Source: Casuarina equisetifolia (taxonomy: Eukaryota; Streptophyta; Magnoliopsida; Fagales; Casuarinaceae). Taken from it: a stretch of 64,000 bases of DNA. The stretch covers positions 23,773,884 through 23,837,883 of the forward strand of contig CM052356.1 in the NCBI GenBank assembly GCA_028551475.1, given 5' to 3'. The position numbers and the translations under genes are program-made. Shown in pieces: positions 36,909 through 48,620 of this stretch; positions within the stretch are counted from its first letter, which is position 1, and the number at the start of each line of letters is the position of its first letter. The notes below the pieces were generated by a model. The model saw only the letters and a program-made list of their open reading frames with translations, was not told the DNA's origin and ran no database searches.

Positions 36909-39900
36909 GGCCTCTAGCTGAGTTTAAAGCTTCTGGAGAGTGCCGCGGGGATTTGTAATTGATATCTAGGGCTTGAAAGAACAAACAAAAACGGTAGAGG
37001 CGTCCAATTTTGCCTAACTTTTTGAGATCGATGCCAGGGTAGAGCTTGAAAGAGTGGTGTTAATTACCAGTTGTGAACTTGTACGAGGTGGGTGATGAAA
37101 TTAAAGAAACAAGAAGACTATTTTTGGGTGGGCAAGACGGAAGAAAACCAGGAGAGACTTGATCAGGTAAGGAGGAGTTACTGCCTCAAGAACTTTCCTT
37201 TAACCTTGAACTTTTCTTGCAAGAAAGTGGAGTTTGGCGTAGATTAGGCCGAGAGAGAGAGAGAGCATGGCAAGGTAGTGGGTCTCTGTGGTTGTATAGA
37301 TACGAAAATAGGTCATGGGCATGCAGTGGAGCTGCGCTATTATGGACATATCTACTGACTAAGCACAAGTCAGTATTGTGACACTTCACGTGGTGCAGGT
37401 GCGGAGCTTGATAGGAACCTTTCCTGTTCTTCGCGCAGAGAGAGAGAGAGAGAGAGAGAGCCAAGGCTTGGGAGCTATTCTCCGAAGCTTAGTGAATGTA
37501 GCTATGGCCACCCCTAGGAACGCTAGAAAGAGAGAGAAAGGACAATAATATCATGAATGGAACAGCTATGTGCAAAACTGAGCCTTCTTTACCGCCTCGT
37601 AGGGCTACTCTTCTTTTGACTGGTCGACCAAGTGTTATTTTGTCACAGTGACTGCATCGACAAACTTCATCTGGTTTTCCAAAATTCTGTTTTCTTCTTT
37701 TCTTGTCCTTTTAATCTTTCGGTCACCTCCGAATTCTCCAAAAGAAATTCGCCTAAAGTTCAAACTAGTAGCACGATTTTGTTTTTTCAAATGATCTACA
37801 ACTGGACAACCTCTTTGTCCCTCTCAATCTTCACTCACAATCCGGCTCACATGCAACAGAAAAAGACAAATGTTCAGTCTTTACTGCTATTTTTACTCTT
37901 ATGCACCTTCTTTTAAGCCTTGCTAGGAATTACTTTAGCATTGATCCAAATGCTGTTCTACTTACAATCAGAAGTCCTCTTTGCTGTATTCCCTTTTCTA
38001 CAACATACCCTTTATAGATATCACAACCCTAAACAATGACTGAAGTTTCCCTCAGGTAGACTTGATTACCACGCAAATTAAGCCCTGCTTCAAGCCCCCA
38101 CTTTCAGTTGTCTTCTTCTTGCCATAAATATGTTGAAAATGTTAATGGCCCACACCTAGAAGGCCTTTCCCGCAGGTCAATTTACATGTCCCTACTGTTC
38201 AGTTTATTTATATATGCCCTATCTTCCTCTCTCCCTCAGGGCAACAAAGTTTGACAAAGAGAAGCCATGATGAACTAGGTTGGCTCAGGAAGTCAACTAG
38301 CAGCAATGAGACGAATTTACGAAAAGAAGAAAGCTATATACAAATGCTAGTATATCTATAATGAGAGCATGAGACATAATGGAATTCTTTCTTCTGTTAT
38401 TTTTTTCCTTAGGAATGTGTAGTATAGAGGAGAACTATGTAGGTCTTGAACTGAAGAGTCCAAACGAAAAAGAGAGAAGAAAAAAAAAATAGTACTAGTT
38501 GGGGAATTGTACGTGCTCTAAGGTTTAGGTGACTTTCTCTTGTATCTTTTACGAAGAAGAGTTTATAGGTTGGAAGTGGGAAAAGACTAAAGTTACTCAA
38601 TGATACAACCCCAGTACCGATTCCTTTTCGCTCAAGAAATTGAGAATATTCTTACACCTCTCCTTTCTCCGTCCGCATTCCTTTTCTCCTTTTTTTGGTG
38701 CTTTTACAAGTATTATTTGTTTTAGTTAATTTTCATATCATTCAATTGAGCCAAATTGCGACATCTCAACCGGTAAGAAAAAAAGAAAAAGTATTTAATA
38801 GTTCATGAAGTACTTAAACCGAAAGTATGTTTCATAGCTATAAGCCCGACATTAATTCTTCATTGAATATGAATATGTGACAAAGGCTAATGTTACAAAC
38901 TCAAGTTTCAACTCAAGAGATTAATCCAATGCCGAGGAGTAGCAAGACCTCTTTATATGGTCAAGATCTCACACTCTCCTTCCCGATATGGAAGAAACTC
39001 TAAACTTTAACATTCTTCCCCAACAAAATCCGCATTATCCTCAACATGGGAAAACACCTTGTTAGCCTCTTTTAAGCCCAAGAAGTTGGGCTCATGGCAC
39101 TAACCATTAGATTAACCTCCTTGCTAGCCTCCTTGGACTTGAGGTGTTGACCATTGAGTTAAGTTATGAGTTGACTCTAATATTATTTGTTATGAACTTA
39201 AGTTAACTTTTTGGATTAGAATTCAAGTTTCTAAGAATAAAGTGATTAGGGATTTAGCATTTTAGTTATATACTAACTACTCCTTTTAAGTTATATTGTA
39301 AATATGGGAATTTTTTTAATTTATTAAAAGTTATTTTAAATTGTGTGTCGACCTAAACTAAAAAAAGTTAAGAACTTGAGTTAGACAGACTATGACCCCT
39401 AAAAAGTTAATCTCAAATTAAGTGATCAGGTTATAATTGTTTTGCGTAGGTTTTGAAAGTCTCAAACTGGTTCTTTATTGCCATATTGACTAGGTTTTGG
39501 GATATGGTTTTAATGTGACTACTATTTCTATGAATCGTGACACCAGCCCACAGTGCAAAAGAAATAATGTAATGAACACATTAAGCTCATGTACATATCA
39601 TGATGTCCTACATATGCTAGGACTAGTCAATTTGTGCATCATTATGTTCCTCATCTTACTAAGATCATCCTACAGCAAAGGAATTCCACAAGTGGCCCAC
39701 TAGGTATGTCATACCCTTTTATGATACTCTTCTCTTGCCCCCATTTTTCTGCACGCAGTTGGTAGTGGCATTGTGAGAAATGCAGCATTCCTCAAAATCC
39801 ATTAAAAAAATGGAAGGAAATAATTATTTGTATGACTCAAAACGTCAAATAGCTGACCCTTTTCAGCGCAATATAGAAACTTATGCTAATGTTTGAGCAT

Positions 39901-42183
39901 ATGCAATATGGAGAAGAGAAAACAGAAGACTTTTCATGACAAGACAATTACTTATGTTTGTAATGTCTTTGAGCTGGGATAATGCTAAGATGAGGAACTT
40001 AGTGTTCTCTAACTCAGACGCATTTAGTGTTTTAACTTGCTAGGAGTGAATATCCACGTATTTTTGAACCATTTTATTCTTTCATTCTGCTTCTTAGTCC
40101 CCTCTCCCAAAAGATAAAAAAGAAATGCGCATTCTCAACCATCACATAATATTGTCTCCGAAAAGTTGAACCTGTTTTCTAAAGAACATAGAAGGCAAAG
40201 CGTGCTTTGCTTCAATTCCGCCCAGACAAATAATTCCTCCATTTGCAGACGGTTTCAAGCAAACTGTCGTGTACATCAGTTCAACATATATGATATGCAA
40301 AAAGACTCGAGTCTATCTGTAATGCGTGTTTAACCTGGTGGAAACCAAAAATATAAAATTTGCCAGACTGCTTTGGCTTCCCTAATAAACTCCTGCATAC
40401 AAGACTGGGGGTTTCTCTAGATACGAACAGTACCATTAAAAATCCTTTATTTTGTATCTTGATTTTTGTTGACAAGACCAGTCACCTCTGTTCCTGGCCC
40501 AAACACGGATTTTTACGGTTGTCATGTTCCGGAAGAGATGGCTGGCCATAACCTACAAGTGTTGTAACTTTGATAGCCTGTCGTGGTGAAAGATGTCAAG
40601 AATGTGTTTTTTTCGATTGGGAAACGTCATGAATTTGTGTAGTGAATTGACATGTCTATGTACTAGGTTGATTTTGGTTTACAAAATTGTCTTAAAAACA
40701 TCTAAATTGTCATAACATCTAAAGTAAATTGGATGGTTACAACTAAAAGCTCTTGTACTACACCAACAACTCTCTGAAAGGTGTACTTGCACTTATTGTC
40801 GCCGAATAGGCTGCAATGCGGTGGGACTTCTTTTTATTTTTACTCTCTCTCTCTCGTGGACGGCTAAGTGTGTAGAAAACACACACATAGTTCTCCATGT
40901 ATTTGTCGACAAGGAATCGTGGCGGGATGATAATGCATGACCATTGTTCATAGGAAAGAATTTGAACTTACTGGATGTGTTGCTACAATTCCAGCGGGTA
41001 ATTAGATAAATCTTGTCTAGCAAGAAAGTAATACTATTTTGATAAATTTACATGGTTGGAATCATGTTTATCAAAGCAAGATAGTAAAAGTTTCTTCTTG
41101 TTTAAATTTTGTTTGACAATCTTGGATGACATCTGCAAATATAATTTTATTAAATACTTAATTTGTCAAAATCAACTTTTTATAGTAAAAGAAATGATAT
41201 GATAATTCCATTCAATTAATTTACATTGTGATTTTTGTCAGTCTCCAATTGAAACTATGAGTATTTTTCTTTTTAATGTCCATGAACAATGATAATTTAA
41301 AAGGAATTTGATGTCATATTAGAAGATAGAATGAAAAACTACAATAAATAATCAAAGCAACTAAAAGAAATAATTTAGTTGTAAAACTTCATAAGATATT
41401 TTTTTAGTATACATTTATTGCATATGAACAAAACGAAAGAGAAAATGATTTTAAAATAAAATAATTGACATTTTAATCATGTTGACTAAAGTAAGAAAAA
41501 TTATATAAATGAGAGCTTTTTTGTTTCAAAATATAAAATCTTCACAAGAAAATATCATTTTGAGTGAAATTAGAAAGCTTTCAATTTCTATCTTTTCATC
41601 GTTTTTATAATTTTTATAATACTAGGGTATACAACTATACTTTTGTACACTACTTTTTATTAATGTAAACTTACATTTATATAAAAAAAAAAACTAATTA
41701 CATGAGGAAAATGAAAACTTAAATATATACAGTGACATAATAAATAATTCTAAGAATGCAAGTATCACCTTTACTAAACCTAGAATATCACATCTTACAT
41801 TAGTACTCCCCCTTGAGTGGAGATTAAAATAAGTTAAATACTTCAAACTTGAAAAATTTCATAACACCCTATATCAAAATATGTTAGGAATATGGAGAGC
41901 CATTTATTTATTTCAATGGTGATAAAAAGAGAAGACTCTAAAAATGACTTTAATATTAAAAGAATGTGTCACAAAAAAAAAATAATACAAGGCATTATGT
42001 ATATAATATCTATTGTGATATTATACCAATGCCATATATTAAACATGGGAATTAAAGTTTTTATTCCCTTTCCATGATTAGCATAATCACATGTATATCC
42101 TACTTATATCATGGGATTACATGAATAACGTGATGGGTTTGCTTACGTGAACACACTACACTACCGAGGCTGCTTCAACCTTT
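36909..42183. other. TCP-gene upstream region followed by a gene-free AT-rich stretch
   Basis: The first 1-1.5 kb is the TCP promoter region and contains the GA tract at 37437-37462. Beyond about 38.5 kb the sequence is AT-rich with no credible coding frame on either strand. A short CT run lies at about 40845-40856. From about 41.1 kb the composition becomes very AT-rich, continuing into the retrotransposon remnant. Confidence 0.5.
37437..37462. repeat. (GA)n microsatellite upstream of the TCP gene
   Basis: Thirteen or so GA repeats about 530 bases upstream of the TCP start codon, with a second shorter GA run at about 37251-37264. This is a possible GAGA-factor target by sequence only. Confidence 0.9.
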
Positions 42184-43290
42184 GCCAATACCAAAAAAAA
42201 AGTAATGGAAGATTTGTCTATAAACTTTATTGATGGCCTCCCACCTTCTAAAGGTAAAACATCAATCTTTGTGGTGGCTGATCACCTTTTAAAATTCAAT
42301 CACTTCATTCTATTAGCCCATCTTTATTATGCAACAACAGTGGCACAAGTCTTTTTTGATAATGTCCCAAAAATTTATGGAATGCCACACTCTGTCACAA
42401 GTGACTGAAACTTCATATTTACAAGACTATTTTCGAAGGAGATTATTTGCTTACAAGGTCCCAATATCAACTATTCCTCAACTTAATACCCACATATGGA
42501 TGGCCAAACAGAAGTAGTCATTTGCACTTTGAAGATGCACTTGTTTGGGTTCAGTGGTTACCTTGGGCAAAATATTGTTACAACATAAGTATCCACTCTA
42601 CCACTAACTGGACCCCATATGAAATTGTATTCGAACGACTATCCCTAACCCTCCTCTCATATATACTTAGGACATCATGCGTGGAGACTATAGATAGAAA
42701 CTTGCAAAACTGAGACACCACGCTCTCTAGCCTATGTACATCCGACAAGCACAAAAGTAAGATAAAAAAATATCATGACTTGAAGAGAAGGGATGTTCAC
42801 TTCAATGAAGGGCATTGAGTCTACCTAAAGCTACACCCATATTGTCAAACAACCATTGTAGTCTGAAGGTCCCTTAAACTCACACCAAGGTTGTACAGAC
42901 CTACCAGATAGAGAAAAGAATCGAAAATTGGGGTTGCTTACAAGCTCAAATTACTTGAGACCACTTGAAGTACACTCGGTGTTCCATGTATCTAATATAA
43001 AAAAAATTCATCGGTGCATCTGCTCAGGTACAGACCTCTCTACCAACAATTCTCTCGAAGACTACAACAAGGTCTTCCTCACTCCCTTGGCCATACTGGA
43101 AATGCGAAGCAAAGGGCACAAAAAAGAGCTTCTAATCTATTGGCAAGAAACGTCCCCTACTGACGTGACCTGGGAGTCAAAAGAACAGATCGTGCAACAA
43201 TTTCCTGAACTTCACCTATCGGAGAAGGATGATAACAATAGGGGAGGGTTGTCACGTACCCCTCAACCTAAGACTCGTTGCATATAGATT
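42184..43290 (+). mobile_element. Decayed Ty3/gypsy (chromovirus-type) retrotransposon, 3' part of pol
   Basis: Pieces of a plant Ty3/gypsy polyprotein lie in order on the plus strand but in shifting frames. Integrase core is at 42205-42408 (frame 1; VVADHL and VTSD carry the first two acidic catalytic positions), with a stop directly after. Integrase continues at 42329-42517 (frame 2) and about 42447-42713 (frame 3; WAKYCYN, then TPYEIVF). A chromodomain-like end is at 42928-43287 (VFHVSNIKK, then ILIYW-type and VTWESKEQIVQQFP segments). No gag, protease or reverse transcriptase could be read upstream, so the copy is truncated or decayed beyond sight. The chromodomain points to a chromovirus. 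It cannot make a working protein: at least two frame changes and stops are visible. Confidence 0.85.
43239..43280 (+). mobile_element. Polypurine tract and probable start of the 3' LTR
   Basis: A purine run (AGGGGAGGG, 43240-43248) ends one base before TGTCACGTACCCCT, starting at 43250. That is the arrangement expected for plus-strand priming at the 3' LTR, whose 5' end normally begins with TG. The far end of the LTR was not found, and no matching 5' LTR was seen in the window. Confidence 0.5.
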
Positions 43291-46200
43291 CTTAACCACG
43301 TGTGGAGCCTCCAATGCAAACACCAAATCACTAATCGATGGAAGGGGGAAAGTAGCAGTTTTGAATTGCAGTTTACTACAGTTATTGTATTGAATTCCTA
43401 TTGCTATGCTGGCATGTGTGTAATCTATAAAACTATGAAGTAACTATGTTATAACGGTAACTCGGTAGAAATACAAGGGATGGGGAAGACATTAGGTTGG
43501 CATTTTGTGGTCCACTCGGGAGGTCACGTTTCCCTTAAATGAAACATCTATCCTAGTTTATTCATCTTTTCTCCTCACTTTCTCTTCTCTATCTTTTCCA
43601 CAAACATTGGTCAACAAAGGTGTTTTGCCCTTGCTTTTGAAGGATCAGCCACTTGTAAAACCTCCAACCTGATCTATGACTCATGCATGTATTAATATTC
43701 TATCTTGTTAAGTTATACAAAACATGGTTTCCACAAGTCCCATCTTTTCTTCTTTCAATTCAAACCCATCACTTTTCTCGTATATTAATTAAGATAATAG
43801 TTGTTCTTTTGTTAGATGACTACCGACTGAAACAAGTTCATCCCATTTGAAAAAGCAATCTACTTTGCAGTAGGAGAAATTGACCATGATTTCATCCTTT
43901 ACATTTTTTCATCATAGATTGTAACATTGCGCCAAGGTAGAAGTATGAGTCTTCCAAGTTTCTGCAAATCACAAGTGTTAGGAATATTACTATTTCGTAA
44001 TTATTTTAATGATGGCAAAAAGAAAAAGGCCCTTGAAAATAAATTTTCATAGTAGAAATATGTGCCAAAAAGAAAATTAATATAAAGTATTAGTTCATAT
44101 AATATTTGCATAGAATATTGTATTAATGCCACATGGTAACATTTAAGTATTTCTGGACTACTATAAAATAGCTTGTTTTCTGCAATCCATACTTAACATT
44201 TAACTATATAGGTTCTGTTACAAAGTGAGTCTCTTGTGACATAAATGTTTCTTGGGTTGGGAGGAATCAGTGTTTATTGTGTATCACTATGTAAAACTGT
44301 AGAGAATGATTTCTCTCTTTCCGTGCTGGAGTGGTAGTTTTTTCAATCATTGTGATTAATAAGGGCTAGACATAAACTTGAGGTAAGTCAACCATCCTTA
44401 AAACAAATACTTTTGTGAGTTGTTCTCTTTCCTTTACTCTTTACTTTGAGTTCTATTATTATTTATAATGTTATTTTATCTATCTTGTTCGTAAATCAAT
44501 TTCCAATCTCAACCACAAGTGATTGTAGCGTAATTCAAAAGAAATAAAAAGAATAGAATAGACATCCTTCAACCTAATTCAACCCCTCCCCTCCCCACTT
44601 TTTCTTATAGGTTGCCATAAACCTTACAACAAGACAACGAAATATGTCTCTCATTTAATATTTTCTCTAATAACCATACTTAGCTAAATGTGCATGACGT
44701 TAGAGTAATTTATAGTTTTGAATAAATAGCAATTGTTCCTACCAACAACAATAATCATCCATATTCTTGCACTTGTCTAATGAACAAATATGTGTTTTTT
44801 TTTTTGTAAGAAATATGATGTAGAGTTGGAGAGATCTTCTTAAGCTACAATAGATTCTCATATTTATACTCTCCAAACCTTTTTATTGTTGTAAAGAGAT
44901 ATAAAAAAAATTGCTCTAAGTTAATATTGAGATTGAATGATATGATTGAATATAGTTAAGTAGAATCAACAAATACAACTTTGTTGAATAACTCATATGT
45001 AGAGAAAAACTTCTTATAGTAGAAGTAATATATTGATAACTCCCCTCAATTGACCTATATTATAATTTTTGTAGTTTTCAGGTTGAAAGTAAGTCACATT
45101 TTTTCTTAGTGTACTTGAACTAGACAAATTTGGTATAGTACCCTTGCACAACAAGGCCTTCATAAGATCATCAATGTTTAAAATTCTAAACTACAATGGA
45201 TGATTACAACCACTAAAAGAAAAGATTTTGTTATGATGATTCTTAAACTTCTTTCTTAACATGTATTTATTATTTATGGTTTAAATTAAATTGTAAATAT
45301 TTTCAAAATAAGGTTGTTAAAATATAATTTTATTAGCTATAATCAGGAAAATAATATGTGATTTTATTATGTCATAACTATGAGATTTCTAAGTTGATTT
45401 TCTCTTAGATAAATTGTAATATTAGTATATGTTCTCAAGTTTTTATATTATCTTGTTCTTAAATAAATAAACTTGTATATTAATAAATAAATAAAAATAA
45501 ATTTTTATATTGTAAGAAAAATTAAGGAAGGCAAAAGACAAACTAGAGAGAATATATAACCAAGGGAATTGAACATCTATGTAGCAACTTCCAAGCCTTG
45601 GTATAAATAGCACAAAACAAAGTGTTAGAAAGGTTAAACCTCTATGTTACAATAAATAGTTAAGAGTAGGAACAAATACCTTGTTGACATTATCCGTAAG
45701 TAGAGACTTAAGCTCGAATACTATGATAGAAAGGGTTAAACTTCTTCACTTAAGACTAGTTACTAAAAAAATTATTTTAATTTATAAAAATAATTTTGTA
45801 TTAAGATATTGATGATATAAAATAATTACTATTTAAAATAAAGAAGATAAAGATTGGAAAAAAATTGGTGTAAGGATACAGTCCACTAAAGTTTTTGCTT
45901 TAGATTCTAAAAACAAGCCTTTACAAAAAAATTAAAGGTTATGTTCAGGTGGCGAAATCCCAACAGAGATTGGTTATGGAGAAGAGGGCAAACCCCAAAA
46001 ACAAGCAAAAGAGTTTTAGAGGTTGCAGTGAAACAACCACACTAAATTTGTAAATGACATAAGTTAGTTCCGTTAATCTCAACTAATGGGCCAAAAACAG
46101 TAGATATGACTATATAGCTCAATAATCAAAATAGACCCCTCGAATATGGGCCATGATGAGAAAACAAACTTGATGCTTTCACCAAACCAATTGACGTGCA

Positions 46201-47990
46201 CTTTGAAAACATGGCTTTGAGTAGATCATGAAGGTCCCAGGAAGATCATTGTGAAGATTTTTATTGATCGATGGTTCTGCACCTTGTAAACCTAATTCTA
46301 AGATATATTATCCTAAATCATGGTTGATAGATGTTTGAGAAGAACTGAGATATCATTGTAGGAAATATTGAAATATAATAAAAGTTAAAAATGACAAAAC
46401 CCAAAGAAAAAAAGAGAGAGATATGTAAAATTTTGGGATGGTTAAGCCTTAATGATACAACACATCAAGCACCTTTTTTTTAACAAGCACCGATGAAATA
46501 GCATTTTCTTTAAAGATAGTGTTTTAGCTGGGCAGTGATAAGGACAAGTAATTGTAGGTGAAAAGACAGGATAAAGAAGAAAAGTAAAAAGCAGACACTT
46601 GATGCTGTAGCTTGTATTCGACGGTGGACGTGAACCCAAGTAGCTGATACAAGGCTACCAAGATTAGATTGAGTGATCGATGACAGCCTGAAGATACTTG
46701 CTGATCACGATCCTACATGACCAACTTTGGATATCCAGTCAAATGAAGCAGGAATCCGTGCCATCAATACGACTAGATGCTAGACCCTGTCCGACCCTCT
46801 GACTGGAGAACGACACCAGAGTCAGAACTCCGGACCCAGATAAAGTAGGCTCGTCCACCTGATCCGCGGTTGCTCTGCTTCTCCAATCAACACCGTTTTG
46901 AGGGGCCCAAAACAGCGAATGACCTGGGTCGACCCGTCCCCATTTCCTTTCTTTCTGAGTCAGTCTTGTAGTTTTGTTGGGGCGATACCTGGGTATCTGG
47001 GGTCAATACTTTCATTCTCGATTCTCTCCCTCCTCATATTTTCCTGCACAATATGTTGCAAAAAAGGAAGCCTAATACTTATGCAAATTAATGAATGTGG
47101 GCTGTGATAAACATGACCCAGATTGGATTTATGCTTGAACCCTTGAAGAGATACCAAGTAAAAGAGTTTAACCCCTTGTCCAAGGCTCTCATCTTGTAGG
47201 GATCCTCCTCATAAGTTCCATAAAGTGAGGGGACACATCATAAAGCATTGATTAGTATATGACTGACTTTATTCACAAATTATCCCCAAAGTAACGTGGC
47301 ACAAGCTTGAATTGGACTGGATTGGCTTTTTCATTCATAATTGGGAATCTTAATGATTGGGTTTGTTACGTACACCAATGCCAGGAACCCTGACAGCTTT
47401 TTAACCGTGTGGCTCTCGTGGCTCACAGAGAGTACCTTAGTTAGCAGCCTAACATGCACGGCAACCCCACCAAAACAAGTCGAGCATCTCCTCCTGCTGC
47501 AGACGGAACGGACTTCGTTAACTTCGCCTAAACGGACTCATCAAGCCCACTACCACTAGTATAGGCCTTGCCCAGGGGAAGAGAAATAAAGGAGAGACAG
47601 AGGGAGGAACAGCCATGGCATCTACAACGGTTCCATTCACATGATCCCCTCTCTGTCTCTCTCAAAAGCCTGCTTTACAACTATCTGTTAGTGTGGGTGA
47701 GATGTAGCATTCGCCAGTAGCTACAAAGAAAAGCAGGAGACAACCTTATCTTCTTAGCGCTTCCCCCCACCAAGTCGCTTTTTATGGTCACACTTGTCAT
47801 ACGCTGCACATGAAGGCTAGCGTTTTGCATGATTCACCTATGGCCATAGGCTTACAATCATCTGGCTCTGGTACATCTCATCTTCAATACAGACACTGTA
47901 CATTCTAACTTTGGCACTTCTCAAGTAAAAACCATCAACATTCTCTCCCACATGGGGCGCTATAGAATGGTCTCCAAAGGGCGGTCTTAG
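43291..47990. other. Very AT-rich, transposon-derived spacer
   Basis: The first several hundred bases are probably remaining LTR sequence. The rest (43.9-46.4 kb) is extremely AT-rich and has no coding frame longer than background. From 46.4 kb the composition rises again, but no family could be assigned. Frames at 46442-47157 and 47341-47559 are unsupported. Confidence 0.45.
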
Positions 47991-47999
47991 TTGTTATGA

Positions 48000-48620
48000 A
48001 ACCCAAAACGTTACTCATTGACATTATCAAAGACTCTTACAACTAGAATATAACTATAACATAAAATCTCAAAGGGATAACTTTCCAGCAGGCTCTCCTG
48101 CATCGCTCCCTTTGAGCATGACAATACCACTTGCGGGAGAAGCACTGCTCAAAAGGGAGCCCGCACGCTACCTGAAAGCATGTGGACCCCGAATAAATCT
48201 GGAAGTTAGTGGAAGCATGAGGCCCTCACCTGGCCTTTCTTGCCTTCGCCTGCACTCGAGCTAGGGAGACTCCAGGACGCTCCTGAACGCCCCGCGCGCT
48301 CTCCAAATCTAGAGAATTCCTACGGGTTCCTGCAAAGTGTTTAGCAACTTGTATTTCCATAGAAGGTCGGGAATATCTCAGGAAAGGACTCTTCTGGGAT
48401 CTAATTTATAACCGTTGTGTAGAGTCAATCTTTATCGTTCATGTCTATAAATAGGGGTGGACCATCTCCTACCTTAGCCCGACTCTACCGTCGTTCATGT
48501 CTAACAAACAGTTGAACAGTGTTGTATCCTTTTGTGACAAAAGTTCCTTTCTCTTCTCTCTCTCTTCTTTCTCTCTAAACCCTTATCTTCTTTAAACCAA
48601 TGTGAACCCTAACAAAAGGA
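48000..48620 (+). mobile_element. Possible solo LTR or promoter-bearing transposon fragment
   Basis: A relatively GC-rich block (48.06-48.35 kb) is followed by TATAAATAG at 48446-48454, a downstream CT-rich leader (48548-48590) and no coding frame. This order (enhancer-like block, TATA box, pyrimidine-rich leader) is typical of plant LTRs. Neither terminal TG/CA pair nor a target-site duplication was identified, so the call is tentative. An ordinary unannotated promoter is an alternative. Confidence 0.3.
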
